A DNA stretch of 64,000 nt from 67-14 sp020438345 (GTDB lineage Bacteria > Actinomycetota > Thermoleophilia > Solirubrobacterales > 70-9), in NCBI GenBank assembly GCA_937872475.1, contig CALMSY010000022.1:121111-185110 (forward strand), written 5' to 3'. Position 1 is the first letter of the stretch; the number at the start of each line of letters is the position of its first letter. This document shows positions 27,030 through 34,933 of this stretch, in pieces. The notes under the pieces were generated by a model that saw only the letters and a program-made list of their open reading frames with translations, had not been told where the DNA came from and made no database searches. A program made the position numbers and the translations under genes.

Positions 27030-28402
27030 TTCGCAGTGTCAACCCGGCCAGTCCCGGGGATGTAGTTCTGGAAATAGCTCCCGCCGATCCGGCCGCGATT
27101 GAGTCCGCGCTGGCCGCCGGGGTCGTCGCGCAGCCAGGTTGGTCGGCCGACCCGATGGCCAGGGTCAGGGCACTTTCTGCACTCGCCGCTGCGATCGAAT
27201 CGCGGCGCCAGGAATTCGTGGATCTGATGGTCCGCGAGGTCGGCAAGCCGGGCCCGGAAGCTGCCGGGGAGGTTGACCGCGCGACCGCGATCCTCAGGTT
27301 CTACTCCCAGATCCCGCTCGATCCGGTCGGCGACGTGATGCCCGGGTCGACCCCGGGAGCGCAGGTTCTGGTCGAGCGGCATCCGCTCGGGTTGATCCTC
27401 GCGATCTGCCCGTGGAACTTTCCGCTCGCAATCCCGCTCTGGAAGTCCGCGCCCGCCCTGGCCTACGGAAACAGTGTCCTGATCAAACCGGCATCTCCGG
27501 CTGTCGCGACTGCCCGTCTGCTGGCCGAATGCGCCGCAGAGGTCTTGCCCGACGGAGTGCTCACCGTCTTGCCGATGGGCGGGGCGGCAGCCGGAGAGCT
27601 GCTGGATGACGGTCGGATCGCCGCGGTCACCTTCACCGGGTCGACCGGGGTGGGCACCCGGGTGGCAGAACGGATGGCCCGTCGGGCCGCTCCGGCCCAG
27701 GCCGAGATGGGCGGGCAGAACGCGGTGATCGTGCTGGACGACGCGAACCTCGACGCGGCCGCTGACGCGATCGTCGCCGGGGCGATGGGTTTCGCCGGTC
27801 AGAAGTGCACCGCGAGCCGCCGGGTTGTCGCCCTGGCCGGGATCTGCGTGGAACTCGAATCGAAGCTTGCCGCGCGAGTGGGCGCGATCGCGGTCGGTGA
27901 CCCTTCGGCCGACGGCGTGACCGCCGGGCCGCTGATCAGCGAGGTGGCCGCGGAGGAGTTCGAGTCGGCCCGCATGGCCGCAATCGACGCGGGTGCCACC
28001 GAGATCGCAAGAGCAATCGCTCCGGACGGCGAGGGCTTCTTTGTTTCTCCATCACTGCTCCGACAGGATGATCCCCTGGCCGAGGTCAATCAGGAAGAAA
28101 CCTTCGGGCCGCTACTGACCCTGATCGAAGTGGCCGATGAGGAAGCCGCGATCGCGGCCGCCAATTCCACCCGGTTCGGGTTGGTCGGCGCGGTACATGG
28201 TCGGGATCTCGGGCGGGCGACAAGGGTGGCCTCACGGATGACCACCGGACTGCGCAGGATCAATGCCCCGACCCCGGGAGTCGACTATTACGCGCCGTTT
28301 GGCGGTGAAGGCCACTCCTCGTTTGGTCCCCGTGAGCAGGGTCGTGCGGCACGCGAGTTCTTCACTTCGAGCACCACCACCACGGTCGTCCCGTCAAGCT
28401 GA
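27026..28402 (+). CDS. aldehyde dehydrogenase (2-oxoglutarate-semialdehyde dehydrogenase-like)
   Basis: 458 residues, start ATGA overlapping the GntR stop. ALDH motifs: PWNFPLAIPLWKSAPALA, VLIKPASPA, FTGSTGVG, the general-base glutamate in AEMGGQNAVIVLDDANLD and the catalytic cysteine in FAGQKCTASRRVV (about residue 260). The GGQNAVIVLDDA form is close to that of alpha-ketoglutarate semialdehyde dehydrogenases. This enzyme would oxidise the last aldehyde of the route to an acid with NAD(P). It is the last gene of the operon; the next gene lies on the other strand. Confidence 0.9.
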   Translation: MIRSVNPASPGDVVLEIAPADPAAIESALAAGVVAQPGWSADPMARVRALSALAAAIESRRQEFVDLMVREVGKPGPEAAGEVDRATAILRFYSQIPLDPVGDVMPGSTPGAQVLVERHPLGLILAICPWNFPLAIPLWKSAPALAYGNSVLIKPASPAVATARLLAECAAEVLPDGVLTVLPMGGAAAGELLDDGRIAAVTFTGSTGVGTRVAERMARRAAPAQAEMGGQNAVIVLDDANLDAAADAIVAGAMGFAGQKCTASRRVVALAGICVELESKLAARVGAIAVGDPSADGVTAGPLISEVAAEEFESARMAAIDAGATEIARAIAPDGEGFFVSPSLLRQDDPLAEVNQEETFGPLLTLIEVADEEAAIAAANSTRFGLVGAVHGRDLGRATRVASRMTTGLRRINAPTPGVDYYAPFGGEGHSSFGPREQGRAAREFFTSSTTTTVVPSS

Positions 28403-28485
28403 GGGACTCCGGCAACAAGGCGAGAACCCGGACTGAAGGCTTCGCCCGGCCTGCGGCCTTCACGCAGGCCGCCATAATTCCCGCT

Positions 28486-28875
28486 CTAACCCCGGCGCAG
28501 CATCGCGACCGGAACCAGAGCGGCCAGGATGTAGATGGCGAGCCCGACCTGCTGGGTGAAGACTTCGGTGGTGGTGAAGCCGGTCAGGTTGCTGATGTGG
28601 AAAGCGAAGTGAAGGGTCTGGGCGACGATCCAGCCTGTGCAGAGCGGGACTACCAGCTCGCGTGAAGGTTTGACCATGGCCCAGATGAAGATCACCCCGA
28701 AGCCGAGGTAGAGACCGCCGACATCGGTGATCAGGTGCTCGTTGTATGGCGGCAGCAGCTGGACCAGGGCCGTGAAGAACGGGTAGTCGGTATAGAAAGT
28801 CTCCGGGGCAAAGGACGCCGGCAGTCCGATCGCCAGAGCCGAAAGCCCGAGCAGGCCGAGGCATATGCGGATCAG
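28486..28875 (-). CDS. small four-helix membrane protein, start codon unresolved
   Basis: About 129 residues from CTG 28875 to the stop at 28486. The frame clearly encodes an integral membrane protein: ICLGLLGLSALAIGLPAS, then FYTDYPFFTALVQLLPPYNEH, then DVGGLYLGFGVIFIWAM, two more hydrophobic helices and HFAFHI. The pattern PYNEHLxxDVGGLYL occurs in uncharacterised actinobacterial proteins. No ATG, GTG or TTG precedes the first helix; the first canonical start, GTG 28695, would delete half the protein. Upstream the frame stays open into the M23 gene and codes for a Lys/Arg-rich stretch. Either a CTG start, read-in from upstream, or a mutated start codon is needed. Confidence 0.6.
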   Translation of the reverse strand: MIRICLGLLGLSALAIGLPASFAPETFYTDYPFFTALVQLLPPYNEHLITDVGGLYLGFGVIFIWAMVKPSRELVVPLCTGWIVAQTLHFAFHISNLTGFTTTEVFTQQVGLAIYILAALVPVAMLRRG

Positions 28876-28955
28876 CGGCGCGTCAGCCGGGGGCTCCTTG
28901 CTTTTCCGTTTCGCTGGCTGCCGGGATTTCGAGGCCGACTTCCTGGCCGGGGCGG

Positions 28956-30140
28956 CTATCGGCCGAACCTGACGATCTGGTTTTCCAAAGGCAACGCGTT
29001 GCGGTAACGCCCCCGCAGTTCTCTGCCTATATCGGCGGGGGTTCCGGACGGGATCTCCTCCATGTTTCGAACGACCCCCTGCCCCCGGAATGACTTGAAG
29101 ACAAAAGGCAGGCCATCCGACTGAAGTGGTGAGGGCGAGTTCATGATGTGAAAGTGGAGGTGCGGACCGTCGGTGTTGCCGGTGTTGCCGAGCAGACCGA
29201 GTACCTGCCCCGGCTTCACCTTCTGGCCGACCCGTACCCGCAGGCTACCCGTCTTCAGGTGGGCGTAGAACGCGTAACGGTTTTTGGCGATGCGGACCAC
29301 GACATAGTTTCCACCGGCCATCTGGATCGTCGCGCCTGCCGGTAGTGAACCCGGCACCTGCTCGGGCATGTTTCTCCTCAGGCCGACCACCCGTCCCGAC
29401 GTGGCGGAAATAATCGGAGCTCCGAAGTAGGCATAGCTGGTCAGGTCATTGAGGGGTCCGTCAAAGAGCCGGTCTTCGTTGTTCAGCTGGACGAAGTCGA
29501 TCGCGAACCGTTCCGGCACACGGATTGTGCCGTCGATGGCGAGGGTGGCCCCTCGATGGGCGTTCAGGTTGCAGCAGCCGTTGGCGGCAACCCAGCCGGT
29601 GCCTCGCAGGGGAGCCGCAACCACAACCGGCTTCATCGGCGGGACCTCGGTCGAGACTCCGATGAAGGTGCTGCGTACTTCCTCCGACGGGTTCTCCGGA
29701 TCGGCCCAGGCGATGCTGATTGCGTGGTTGAGGAACTCCGGGCGCTTGCGGGCAGGACTATAGGTGGCGTCTACAAAGATCGTTGCGCTACCTCCGGCGG
29801 AGAGGATAGTCCCGGCCGTTCCGGCATTGACCCGCATCCGTTCGGCCAGCTTTTCCCCGGTCAGCGGCTGGCCGAGCCGGTTGCCCTCGGCGCGGGGAGC
29901 CACCTTGCGGATGTCGATTTCCAGCTGGGACTGGTTGACGACCAGCAGCTCGTAGACCATGTGCTGTCGGTTGTCGGCCCCCATCACCGGTGTGGGGCGA
30001 TTGATGGTTTCGAAGGCGACCGGTGAAAGCACCGCGCTTGAGTCGGGTCTGACTGCCGAGGCCGGTGCGACGATCGCCGTCAGCCCGGTCAGCGTCAGGG
30101 CAAATAGAGACAGACGAAACAGAATCCCCCGCGAGTTCAT
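28956..30140 (-). CDS. secreted M23 family metallopeptidase
   Basis: 394 residues with a signal peptide (LFALTLTGLTAIVAPASA). An N-terminal beta domain of about 190 residues precedes a LytM/peptidase M23 domain. The zinc-site pieces are NLNAHRGA (first ligand region, about 190), then a beta sheet with GNYVVVRIAKNRYAFYAHL, and GNTGNTDGPHLHFHI (about 327-341) with the H-x-H pair. The N-terminal ligand motif departs from the usual HxxxD spacing, so the site may be altered. M23 enzymes cut peptidoglycan cross-bridges or serve as activators of other hydrolases. Confidence 0.85.
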   Translation of the reverse strand: MNSRGILFRLSLFALTLTGLTAIVAPASAVRPDSSAVLSPVAFETINRPTPVMGADNRQHMVYELLVVNQSQLEIDIRKVAPRAEGNRLGQPLTGEKLAERMRVNAGTAGTILSAGGSATIFVDATYSPARKRPEFLNHAISIAWADPENPSEEVRSTFIGVSTEVPPMKPVVVAAPLRGTGWVAANGCCNLNAHRGATLAIDGTIRVPERFAIDFVQLNNEDRLFDGPLNDLTSYAYFGAPIISATSGRVVGLRRNMPEQVPGSLPAGATIQMAGGNYVVVRIAKNRYAFYAHLKTGSLRVRVGQKVKPGQVLGLLGNTGNTDGPHLHFHIMNSPSPLQSDGLPFVFKSFRGQGVVRNMEEIPSGTPADIGRELRGRYRNALPLENQIVRFGR

Positions 30141-30285
30141 GCCGCCAGCCTACCGGCCGGTGTGGCTCCGGGAACAGCGACCGCGCCGGCAACCGGAGTG
30201 GTGCCTGGAGCAACGATCGCCCCGGCCCCGGCCCCGGCCCCGGCCGCGGGTGTGGTGCTGCGAGCGGCGGGTTTGGCTACGCGCT

Positions 30286-31314
30286 CTAGCGTCGGCGACC
30301 GATCAGGTTGCTGCGTTTCAGTCCTCCCCCGGCGGGGAGGCTGTAGAGATCACCGTCACTGGCGAGCCAGAGTGGTCCGTCGAAACGGTCCGGGGCATCG
30401 GCGAGGAAGACCTCTTCGAGTCCCTTGAGCGGCAATGGCGGCACGATATGGGTGATCGCCAGCGCCTTCGCTCCCGACTTTTCGGCTGCGTCGGCGGCCT
30501 GGGGTGCAGTCGCGTGGTAGTCGGTGACGTCAGCGAGGATCTGGCCCCGGGCATTCAACCCCGCTGCGGTCGAAGCTTCGGAGACCATCATCAGCAGTTC
30601 GATCGAAAGCGCGTCGTGGACCAGCAGGTCGGTGTCCTTCGAGGCCGTGACCAGGTTCTCCGAGTAGATGGTGTCGGCGCTGATCACGGCGCTGCGTCCC
30701 TGATAGTCGAAGCGGAATCCAACCACCGGAGCAACCGGGGAGTGGTCGACCTCGAAAGCGGTAACGACCAGCCCGTCATCTTCGAGCACCACATCGGATT
30801 GGCCATCGGCCGGTACCGGGAACTGCTCGGCGACCATCGCGCCGTTGGCCGGGTTTACAAATACCTCGCCGTGGTGGGCTGTCCGGTATTCGCAATCAAG
30901 GGTGTAGGCCTCGTTGAAGCCATTGACAACCCGTTCGACCCCGGGCGGGCCAAAGACCCGGAGGCGAGAGTCGGTGCCCTCGGCGACCCAGCGCTGCAGA
31001 TTTACCGAGCCCAGCCCGCCGATGTGGTCGGAGTGAAAGTGGGTCAGCAGCACTGCCTCGATCCGGCCCGCGTCTATTCCCATTGTGTTCAGGGTTTCCG
31101 AGGACTGCTCGCCGGTGTCGACGATGTAAACCTTGCCGCCGGCGATTACGGCGACACAGGGGTTGCCACGTTTCTTATCCGGCAGTGGTGAACCCGAACC
31201 GACGATCGCGACGTGGAGCCCGTCACCGAGGTCGGCGACCGGGTCGGCGGCGACGATCGCGGGCAGTTTCTTCTTGATCAGTGCAAGTGCGAGACGAGAG
31301 CGCAGAGAGGCCAT
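30286..31314 (-). CDS. metallo-beta-lactamase fold hydrolase
   Basis: 342 residues. The MBL signature is LLTHFHSDHIGGL (about 89-101), further ligands lie in FEVDHSPVAPVVGFRF and ALAITHIVPP, and ISADT supplies the bridging aspartate region. The general layout resembles RNase Z/arylsulfatase-like members that hydrolyse phosphodiesters or sulfate/lactone esters. The N-terminus is basic without a clear signal peptide. A TTGACG/CGTCAA palindrome lies 16 nt upstream of the start. The substrate is not predictable. Confidence 0.88.
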   Translation of the reverse strand: MASLRSRLALALIKKKLPAIVAADPVADLGDGLHVAIVGSGSPLPDKKRGNPCVAVIAGGKVYIVDTGEQSSETLNTMGIDAGRIEAVLLTHFHSDHIGGLGSVNLQRWVAEGTDSRLRVFGPPGVERVVNGFNEAYTLDCEYRTAHHGEVFVNPANGAMVAEQFPVPADGQSDVVLEDDGLVVTAFEVDHSPVAPVVGFRFDYQGRSAVISADTIYSENLVTASKDTDLLVHDALSIELLMMVSEASTAAGLNARGQILADVTDYHATAPQAADAAEKSGAKALAITHIVPPLPLKGLEEVFLADAPDRFDGPLWLASDGDLYSLPAGGGLKRSNLIGRRR

Positions 31315-31329
31315 ACGCTCATCCTATAG

Positions 31330-31343
31330 TTGACGCACGTCAA
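31330..31343. promoter_or_regulatory. palindromic operator candidate before the MBL-fold gene
   Basis: A perfect inverted repeat, TTGACG and CGTCAA with a 2-nt centre CA, lies in the MBL gene's upstream region. It shares half-sites with the palindrome at 1412-1432, which suggests one regulator for both genes. Confidence 0.5.
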
Positions 31344-31514
31344 TTTCCATCGATCTTGGAAAGACAATCGCGAATCCGTCCCCCCGGAGACCTCGCAACC
31401 CGTGGCTGCCTGCTTCGACACCTCGGCATCCAACCGACTGGTCCGACTGGTCGTGGCGGAGTCCGGAGCAGTGGACAGCACCGAGGTCTGGCGGTTCGGG
31501 TTCAGTGGTCCGAT

Positions 31515-32405
31515 TCAATTCATTTCAATCGCGGCGACTGATTTGACCGCTTCGGTCAGCTCTTCAAGTAGTGGCGATTCAAGGCTCCAGCGTTGCCAGT
31601 AGAGCGGTACATCGATCGCCATCTCAGGGGCAAACTCCACCAGCTCCCCGGCTTCCAGCTCCATCAGACACTGGCGGTCAGGCAGTAGCCCCCACCCGAG
31701 TCCGAGGCCGATCGCCCTGGCGTAGTCAGATGAAGTCGGGATGTAGTGGCGGGGTGCCCGTAGCGGCCGTCCGGCGTACTTCCGGTAGAAGCGGTTCTGG
31801 GTCTCGTCCTTGCGGTCGAAGTCGACCACTGGAACCCGCCCGAGTCGAGCCGGCGTCACTTTGCCCTCCAGATAGTTCTCGAGGAACCCGGGTGAGCAGA
31901 CCGGGTGGTAAGTCATCGTTCCGAGCAGCTCCGACCGGCAGCCCTGCACTGCTTCCGCGGTCGAGGTGACGGCGGCCATCACCTTGCCGGCCCGGAGCAG
32001 CGAGGTGGTGTGCTCCTGGTCTTCGCGAAACACCTCGAAAGCGACGCCCGGGGACTGGAACCGGGCCAGCGCCTCCATGAACCATGTCCCGAGGCTGTCA
32101 GCGTTGATCGCCAATGGGACTGTCACCGCTCCGCCTTCGCCCTCCTCGAGGGCCAGCGCCCGGACTGCCTCATCCTCCAGCAGTTTCATCTGCCGCCCGT
32201 AGCGGAGCGCGATGTCGCCGGCGGCGGTCGGCTCGACCGGGTTGCTCCGCTGGACCAGCACCTGGCCGGTCGCTTTCTCCATCGCCTTGATCCGCTGGGA
32301 GATCGCAGAGGGTGTGACCGAGAGCCGGCGGGCGGCCGCGTCGAAGGTCCCTTCTTCGACCAGGGCAACGAGGGTTTCGAGGTGTTCAGTGCGGAAGCTC
32401 GACAT
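31515..32405 (-). CDS. lysG: LysR-type regulator LysG/ArgP family
   Basis: 296 residues. An N-terminal LysR HTH reads HLETLVALVEEGTFDAAARR and SVTPSAISQRIKAMEK (about 7-45). The effector domain has the ArgP/LysG pattern with QVLVQRSNPVEPTAAGD and YIPTSSDYARAIGLGLGWGLLP. It diverges from a LysE/ArgO exporter gene across 72 bp, the standard arrangement in which LysG senses basic amino acids and activates the exporter. The name rests on family and context. Confidence 0.92.
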   Translation of the reverse strand: MSSFRTEHLETLVALVEEGTFDAAARRLSVTPSAISQRIKAMEKATGQVLVQRSNPVEPTAAGDIALRYGRQMKLLEDEAVRALALEEGEGGAVTVPLAINADSLGTWFMEALARFQSPGVAFEVFREDQEHTTSLLRAGKVMAAVTSTAEAVQGCRSELLGTMTYHPVCSPGFLENYLEGKVTPARLGRVPVVDFDRKDETQNRFYRKYAGRPLRAPRHYIPTSSDYARAIGLGLGWGLLPDRQCLMELEAGELVEFAPEMAIDVPLYWQRWSLESPLLEELTEAVKSVAAIEMN

Positions 32406-32477
32406 AAGTTTTGCTAATGAATAATAAGAAACTTTAGCTTGATTACATTGACGGACGGCCTCACAATCGGTCGTCGA
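32406..32477. promoter_or_regulatory. lysG-lysE divergent promoter region
   Basis: This short AT-rich gap carries an imperfect dyad at 32,414-32,428 (CTAATGAATAATAAG), consistent with a LysR-type T-N11-A box. The drop in GC against both genes is obvious. The site is inferred from position. Confidence 0.5.
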
Positions 32478-33104
32478 ATGAATGCTTCACTCCTCCAGAT
32501 GATGCTGCTGGGCTTCGGTGCCAGCCTCACTCTGATCGTTGCGATCGGCGCCCAGAATGCCTACCTGCTCCGGCTCGGCGTGGAAGGCCGAGGCAGGATT
32601 CTGGCCACGGTCGTCCTGATCTGCGCCCTCTCGGACGCAATCCTGATCGCCGCCGGGGTGGCCGGCATAGGGGCGGTTATCGAGGCTGCCCCCGTCGCAG
32701 TTGACCTGGTCAGGGTTTTCGGAGCGATCTTCCTCATCTCATACGGAGTGTTGGCGGCCCGTCGCTCAATCAGCCCCCAGGCGATGACCGTTGAGGAAGC
32801 CCCGGCTGACGCTTCGATGAAGGCGATCGTCCTGACCACTCTCGCCCTTACCTGGCTGAACCCGCATGTCTACCTCGACACGGTGATGCTGCTCGGCTCG
32901 ATCGCCAACCAGCAGGGAGACACCGACCGCTGGTGGTGGGCCGCCGGAGCGATAGTCGCCTCCTTCACCTGGTTCTTCCTCCTCGGATACGGAGCTCGCC
33001 TGCTCAAGCCCCTCTTCGCCAGACCAGCCGCCTGGCGTGTCCTCGACGGCCTGATCGCGGCAATCATGACCGGTCTCGGTGTCGGACTGATCTTAGGCAG
33101 CTGA
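32478..33104 (+). CDS. lysE: LysE/ArgO family basic amino acid exporter
   Basis: 208 residues from ATG 32478 (a TTG 39 nt upstream is possible). Six hydrophobic segments are present with the family signature TLIVAIGAQNAYLLRLG near the N-terminus, FLISYGVLAARR in the middle and TLALTWLNPHVYLDTVMLLG (about 125-144) before the last two helices. The protein exports lysine or arginine in exchange for protons. It is paired with the divergent lysG. Confidence 0.93.
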   Translation: MNASLLQMMLLGFGASLTLIVAIGAQNAYLLRLGVEGRGRILATVVLICALSDAILIAAGVAGIGAVIEAAPVAVDLVRVFGAIFLISYGVLAARRSISPQAMTVEEAPADASMKAIVLTTLALTWLNPHVYLDTVMLLGSIANQQGDTDRWWWAAGAIVASFTWFFLLGYGARLLKPLFARPAAWRVLDGLIAAIMTGLGVGLILGS

Positions 33105-33142
33105 ACCGGCCAGGTCGGCAGATGAACCGGCCAGAGTTCCTG

Positions 33143-33288
33143 CCCGCCCGCATCCTGCGCATGGGACAAGCCTGGCCGGGATTCTCACCAAATAACCGTG
33201 GAAATCCCGGCCGGGCCCGCCCGCATCCTGCGCATGGGACAAGCCTGGCCGGGATTCTCATCAAATGACCGTGGAAATCCCGGCCAGC
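33143..33288. repeat. two tandem 73-bp units, each with a hairpin-forming repeat
   Basis: This fills most of the 357-bp gap between lysE and the histone-like gene. Units 33,143-33,215 and 33,216-33,288 are nearly identical. Each contains a 39-nt hairpin (33,174-33,212 and 33,247-33,285) with stem GGCCGGGATT / AATCCCGGCC and a conserved 19-nt loop. The same hairpin recurs at 58,520-58,568. Such dispersed imperfect palindromes behave like REP elements. The last 170 bases of the gap show nothing else I can name. Confidence 0.85.
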
Positions 33289-33461
33289 AATACCGGGCCG
33301 AACATGACGGTCGAGAGCGCCGGCAGCAGGTTGGGCCGGGAGGCGGCCGGGTCGCTGCCCGAAGTCGGCATGGCTCGGACTTTCAGAGTTCGCATTGAAT
33401 CCGAGTCCACTGGCCAGTATCTGCGGCTAGACTCGAGTTCCCAGGCAACCAAGGAGAAACC

Positions 33462-33974
33462 ATGTCATCGATCGACAAGGCGATTGAACAGCTTGAGAAG
33501 TCAGTCGAGAAGATTCGGAAATTCTCGGTCAGTGAATCACGGGCGGTTCAGAAGGCAGTCAAGGAATCTTCCGGGAGCGCCAGGTCAAGGGTCGGGACTG
33601 ACTACGCCGCGACCAGGAAGCGCCTGCTGAAGGAAGCAAACGACGCCGAGAAGTCGATCAAGGAAGCGATCACCAGGATCGAGAAAGCTTTCGCCGACGT
33701 CAATCCCGTGAAGCGGTCATCCAGGCCAGCCGCGAAGAAGAAGCCGGCAAAAAAGGCCGCGACCAAGACAGCCGCGACCAAGACGAAGGCCAAGTCAACG
33801 GCGAAGTCAACAGCCAAATCAGCTTCGAAGTCGACTGCCAAGCCAACTTCTAAGGCAAAGGCCAAGAAGCCGGGCGTCAGGAAGGCTGCCACCAAGTCCG
33901 CCGCGAAAAAGCCGACTGCGAAGAAGACGTCCAAAAAGCCCGCAGCAAAGAAGAAGCCGGCAGCAAGGAAGTAG
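33462..33974 (+). CDS. histone H1-like Lys/Ala-rich DNA-binding protein
   Basis: 170 residues, AAGGAGA before the ATG. The N-terminal 80 residues form a charged amphipathic helix (IDKAIEQLEKSVEKIRKF, then RKRLLKEANDAEKSIKEAI). The rest is a tail of repeated Lys/Ala/Pro/Ser/Thr motifs like the C-terminal tail of histone H1 and of mycobacterial HupB-type or Hc1-like proteins. Probable role: non-specific DNA compaction. The stop codon is part of a tandem 18-nt repeat; read past it, the same tail continues. It ends 46 bp before the left end of the integrated element. Confidence 0.8.
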   Translation: MSSIDKAIEQLEKSVEKIRKFSVSESRAVQKAVKESSGSARSRVGTDYAATRKRLLKEANDAEKSIKEAITRIEKAFADVNPVKRSSRPAAKKKPAKKAATKTAATKTKAKSTAKSTAKSASKSTAKPTSKAKAKKPGVRKAATKSAAKKPTAKKTSKKPAAKKKPAARK

Positions 33975-34009
33975 CCGGCAGCAAGGAAGTAGCCGGCAGC
34001 AAAGAAGCC
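33956..34009 (+). repeat. 18-nt tandem repeat covering the histone-like gene's stop codon
   Basis: GCCGGCAGCAAGGAAGTA occurs at 33,956 and 33,974, with a degenerate third unit at 33,992. Each perfect unit contains an in-frame TAG, so the tail-coding sequence goes on past two stop codons in the same frame. Confidence 0.8.
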
Positions 34010-34019
34010 GGCCAAAAAG

Positions 34020-34090
34020 AGCGGAGGGGGAGGGATTCGAACCCTCGATACGCCGTAAGACGCATGCTGGTTTTCAAGACCAGTGCATTC
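34020..34090 (-). repeat. left attachment site: displaced 3' fragment of tRNA-Ser
   Basis: This 71-bp stretch is identical to the 3' portion of the intact tRNA-Ser(UGA) at 49,994-50,082, including anticodon arm, variable arm, T-arm and 3' acceptor strand. It lacks the 5' acceptor strand and D-arm, so it cannot fold as a tRNA. It marks the element's left junction. Confidence 0.93.
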
Positions 34091-34140
34091 TGCTAGGCAC
34101 CCGGCATGGCTACTGGGAATCCCGCGTTCAGGGTGGCCCG

Positions 34141-34161
34141 TGGGGAGGTTCGTGGGGAGGC
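34141..34161. promoter_or_regulatory. candidate integrase arm-type sites, left end
   Basis: Two copies of TGGGGAGG, 12 bp apart, lie about 50 bp inside the left junction. A matching pair occurs just inside the right junction (49,859-49,878). The mirrored placement suggests arm-type binding sites of the integrase; this is inference. Confidence 0.45.
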
Positions 34162-34246
34162 CAAAGCCTATTTCAGCTTGGAAACAGGCTGTTGGCGGTT
34201 CGGCTTTGCGGCCCGAGCATCCTGCCCAGAGTCCTAGGCTGAAGGC

Positions 34247-34933
34247 ATGGAGAACACGGGAGAGCTTCTCGGCCTGTCGGCGGAGGCATGGAACGCACTA
34301 GGTACATGGGCAACTGCCCTCGTGGCGACGGTCGCTGGGCTTCTGGCGCTGAACCAACTTCGAGAGACACGGAAACAGAGAATGGAGGCTTCGCAACCCT
34401 ACGTCGCGGTAGCTCTCCGGCCAAGCGAAGTCGATCCTTCAATCGCTGATCTAGTTGTCCGCAACTTCGGAGCAACGGCTGCCTTCGACATCGACTTCGA
34501 AATGGATCCGAAGCCAGAGCGTCACAGCAGTGGAGGCGCGGAAGCGGTGTGGATACCGGACAGGATTTCCACTTTGGTTCCGGGCCAAGAATGGTCAACG
34601 TGGTGGGATTCGGGATATCAACGCTTCGAATCGTCGCTACCCAGAAAGTCGAAGGCAACTGTCAGCTATCGAGACTCGCACGGTCAGGATTTCAAGTTTG
34701 AATACTCGCTGGACTGGACTCCGTACCTGAATGCTGGTCGCGTAGTGGCCTACGGGCCTCATCACTCGGCCAAGGCACTTCGAAGCATCGAGAAATTACT
34801 CAAAGGGTGGACTCGTGACACCGCTCAGGGGTCTCTTTCGGTTCTGGTTCGAGACGGCGACAGGAGGGATGCCAAACGCCGCGAAGCGATGGAGGCCAGA
34901 GAGGAAGATGAATCTGGCGGCACTACCGGGTGA
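34247..34933 (+). CDS. hypothetical membrane-anchored protein
   Basis: 228 residues. An N-terminal membrane segment (ALGTWATALVATVAGLLALNQL, about 16-37) is followed by a short charged helix and a beta-rich soluble domain (PYVAVALRPSEV, LVVRNFGATAAFDIDFEM) that ends in an acidic/basic tail. Similar N-anchored beta proteins are frequent next to integrases in actinobacterial islands, but I know no function. It overlaps the 3' end of the integrase gene by 11 nt, tail to tail. Confidence 0.65.
   Translation: MENTGELLGLSAEAWNALGTWATALVATVAGLLALNQLRETRKQRMEASQPYVAVALRPSEVDPSIADLVVRNFGATAAFDIDFEMDPKPERHSSGGAEAVWIPDRISTLVPGQEWSTWWDSGYQRFESSLPRKSKATVSYRDSHGQDFKFEYSLDWTPYLNAGRVVAYGPHHSAKALRSIEKLLKGWTRDTAQGSLSVLVRDGDRRDAKRREAMEAREEDESGGTTG

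Noticed and set aside
28460..28864. ATG-started frame on the minus strand at the small membrane protein
   Set aside because: Its product is Pro/Arg/His-rich and lacks structure, while the neighbouring frame without an ATG encodes clean membrane helices.
30150..30285. CCGGCC-rich stretch as a functional repeat
   Set aside because: It is a short low-complexity run between genes, without unit structure beyond CCGGCC and without symmetry worth naming.
34020..34090. Second tRNA-Ser gene
   Set aside because: The 5' acceptor strand and D-arm are absent; it is the displaced 3' fragment at the element's left junction.
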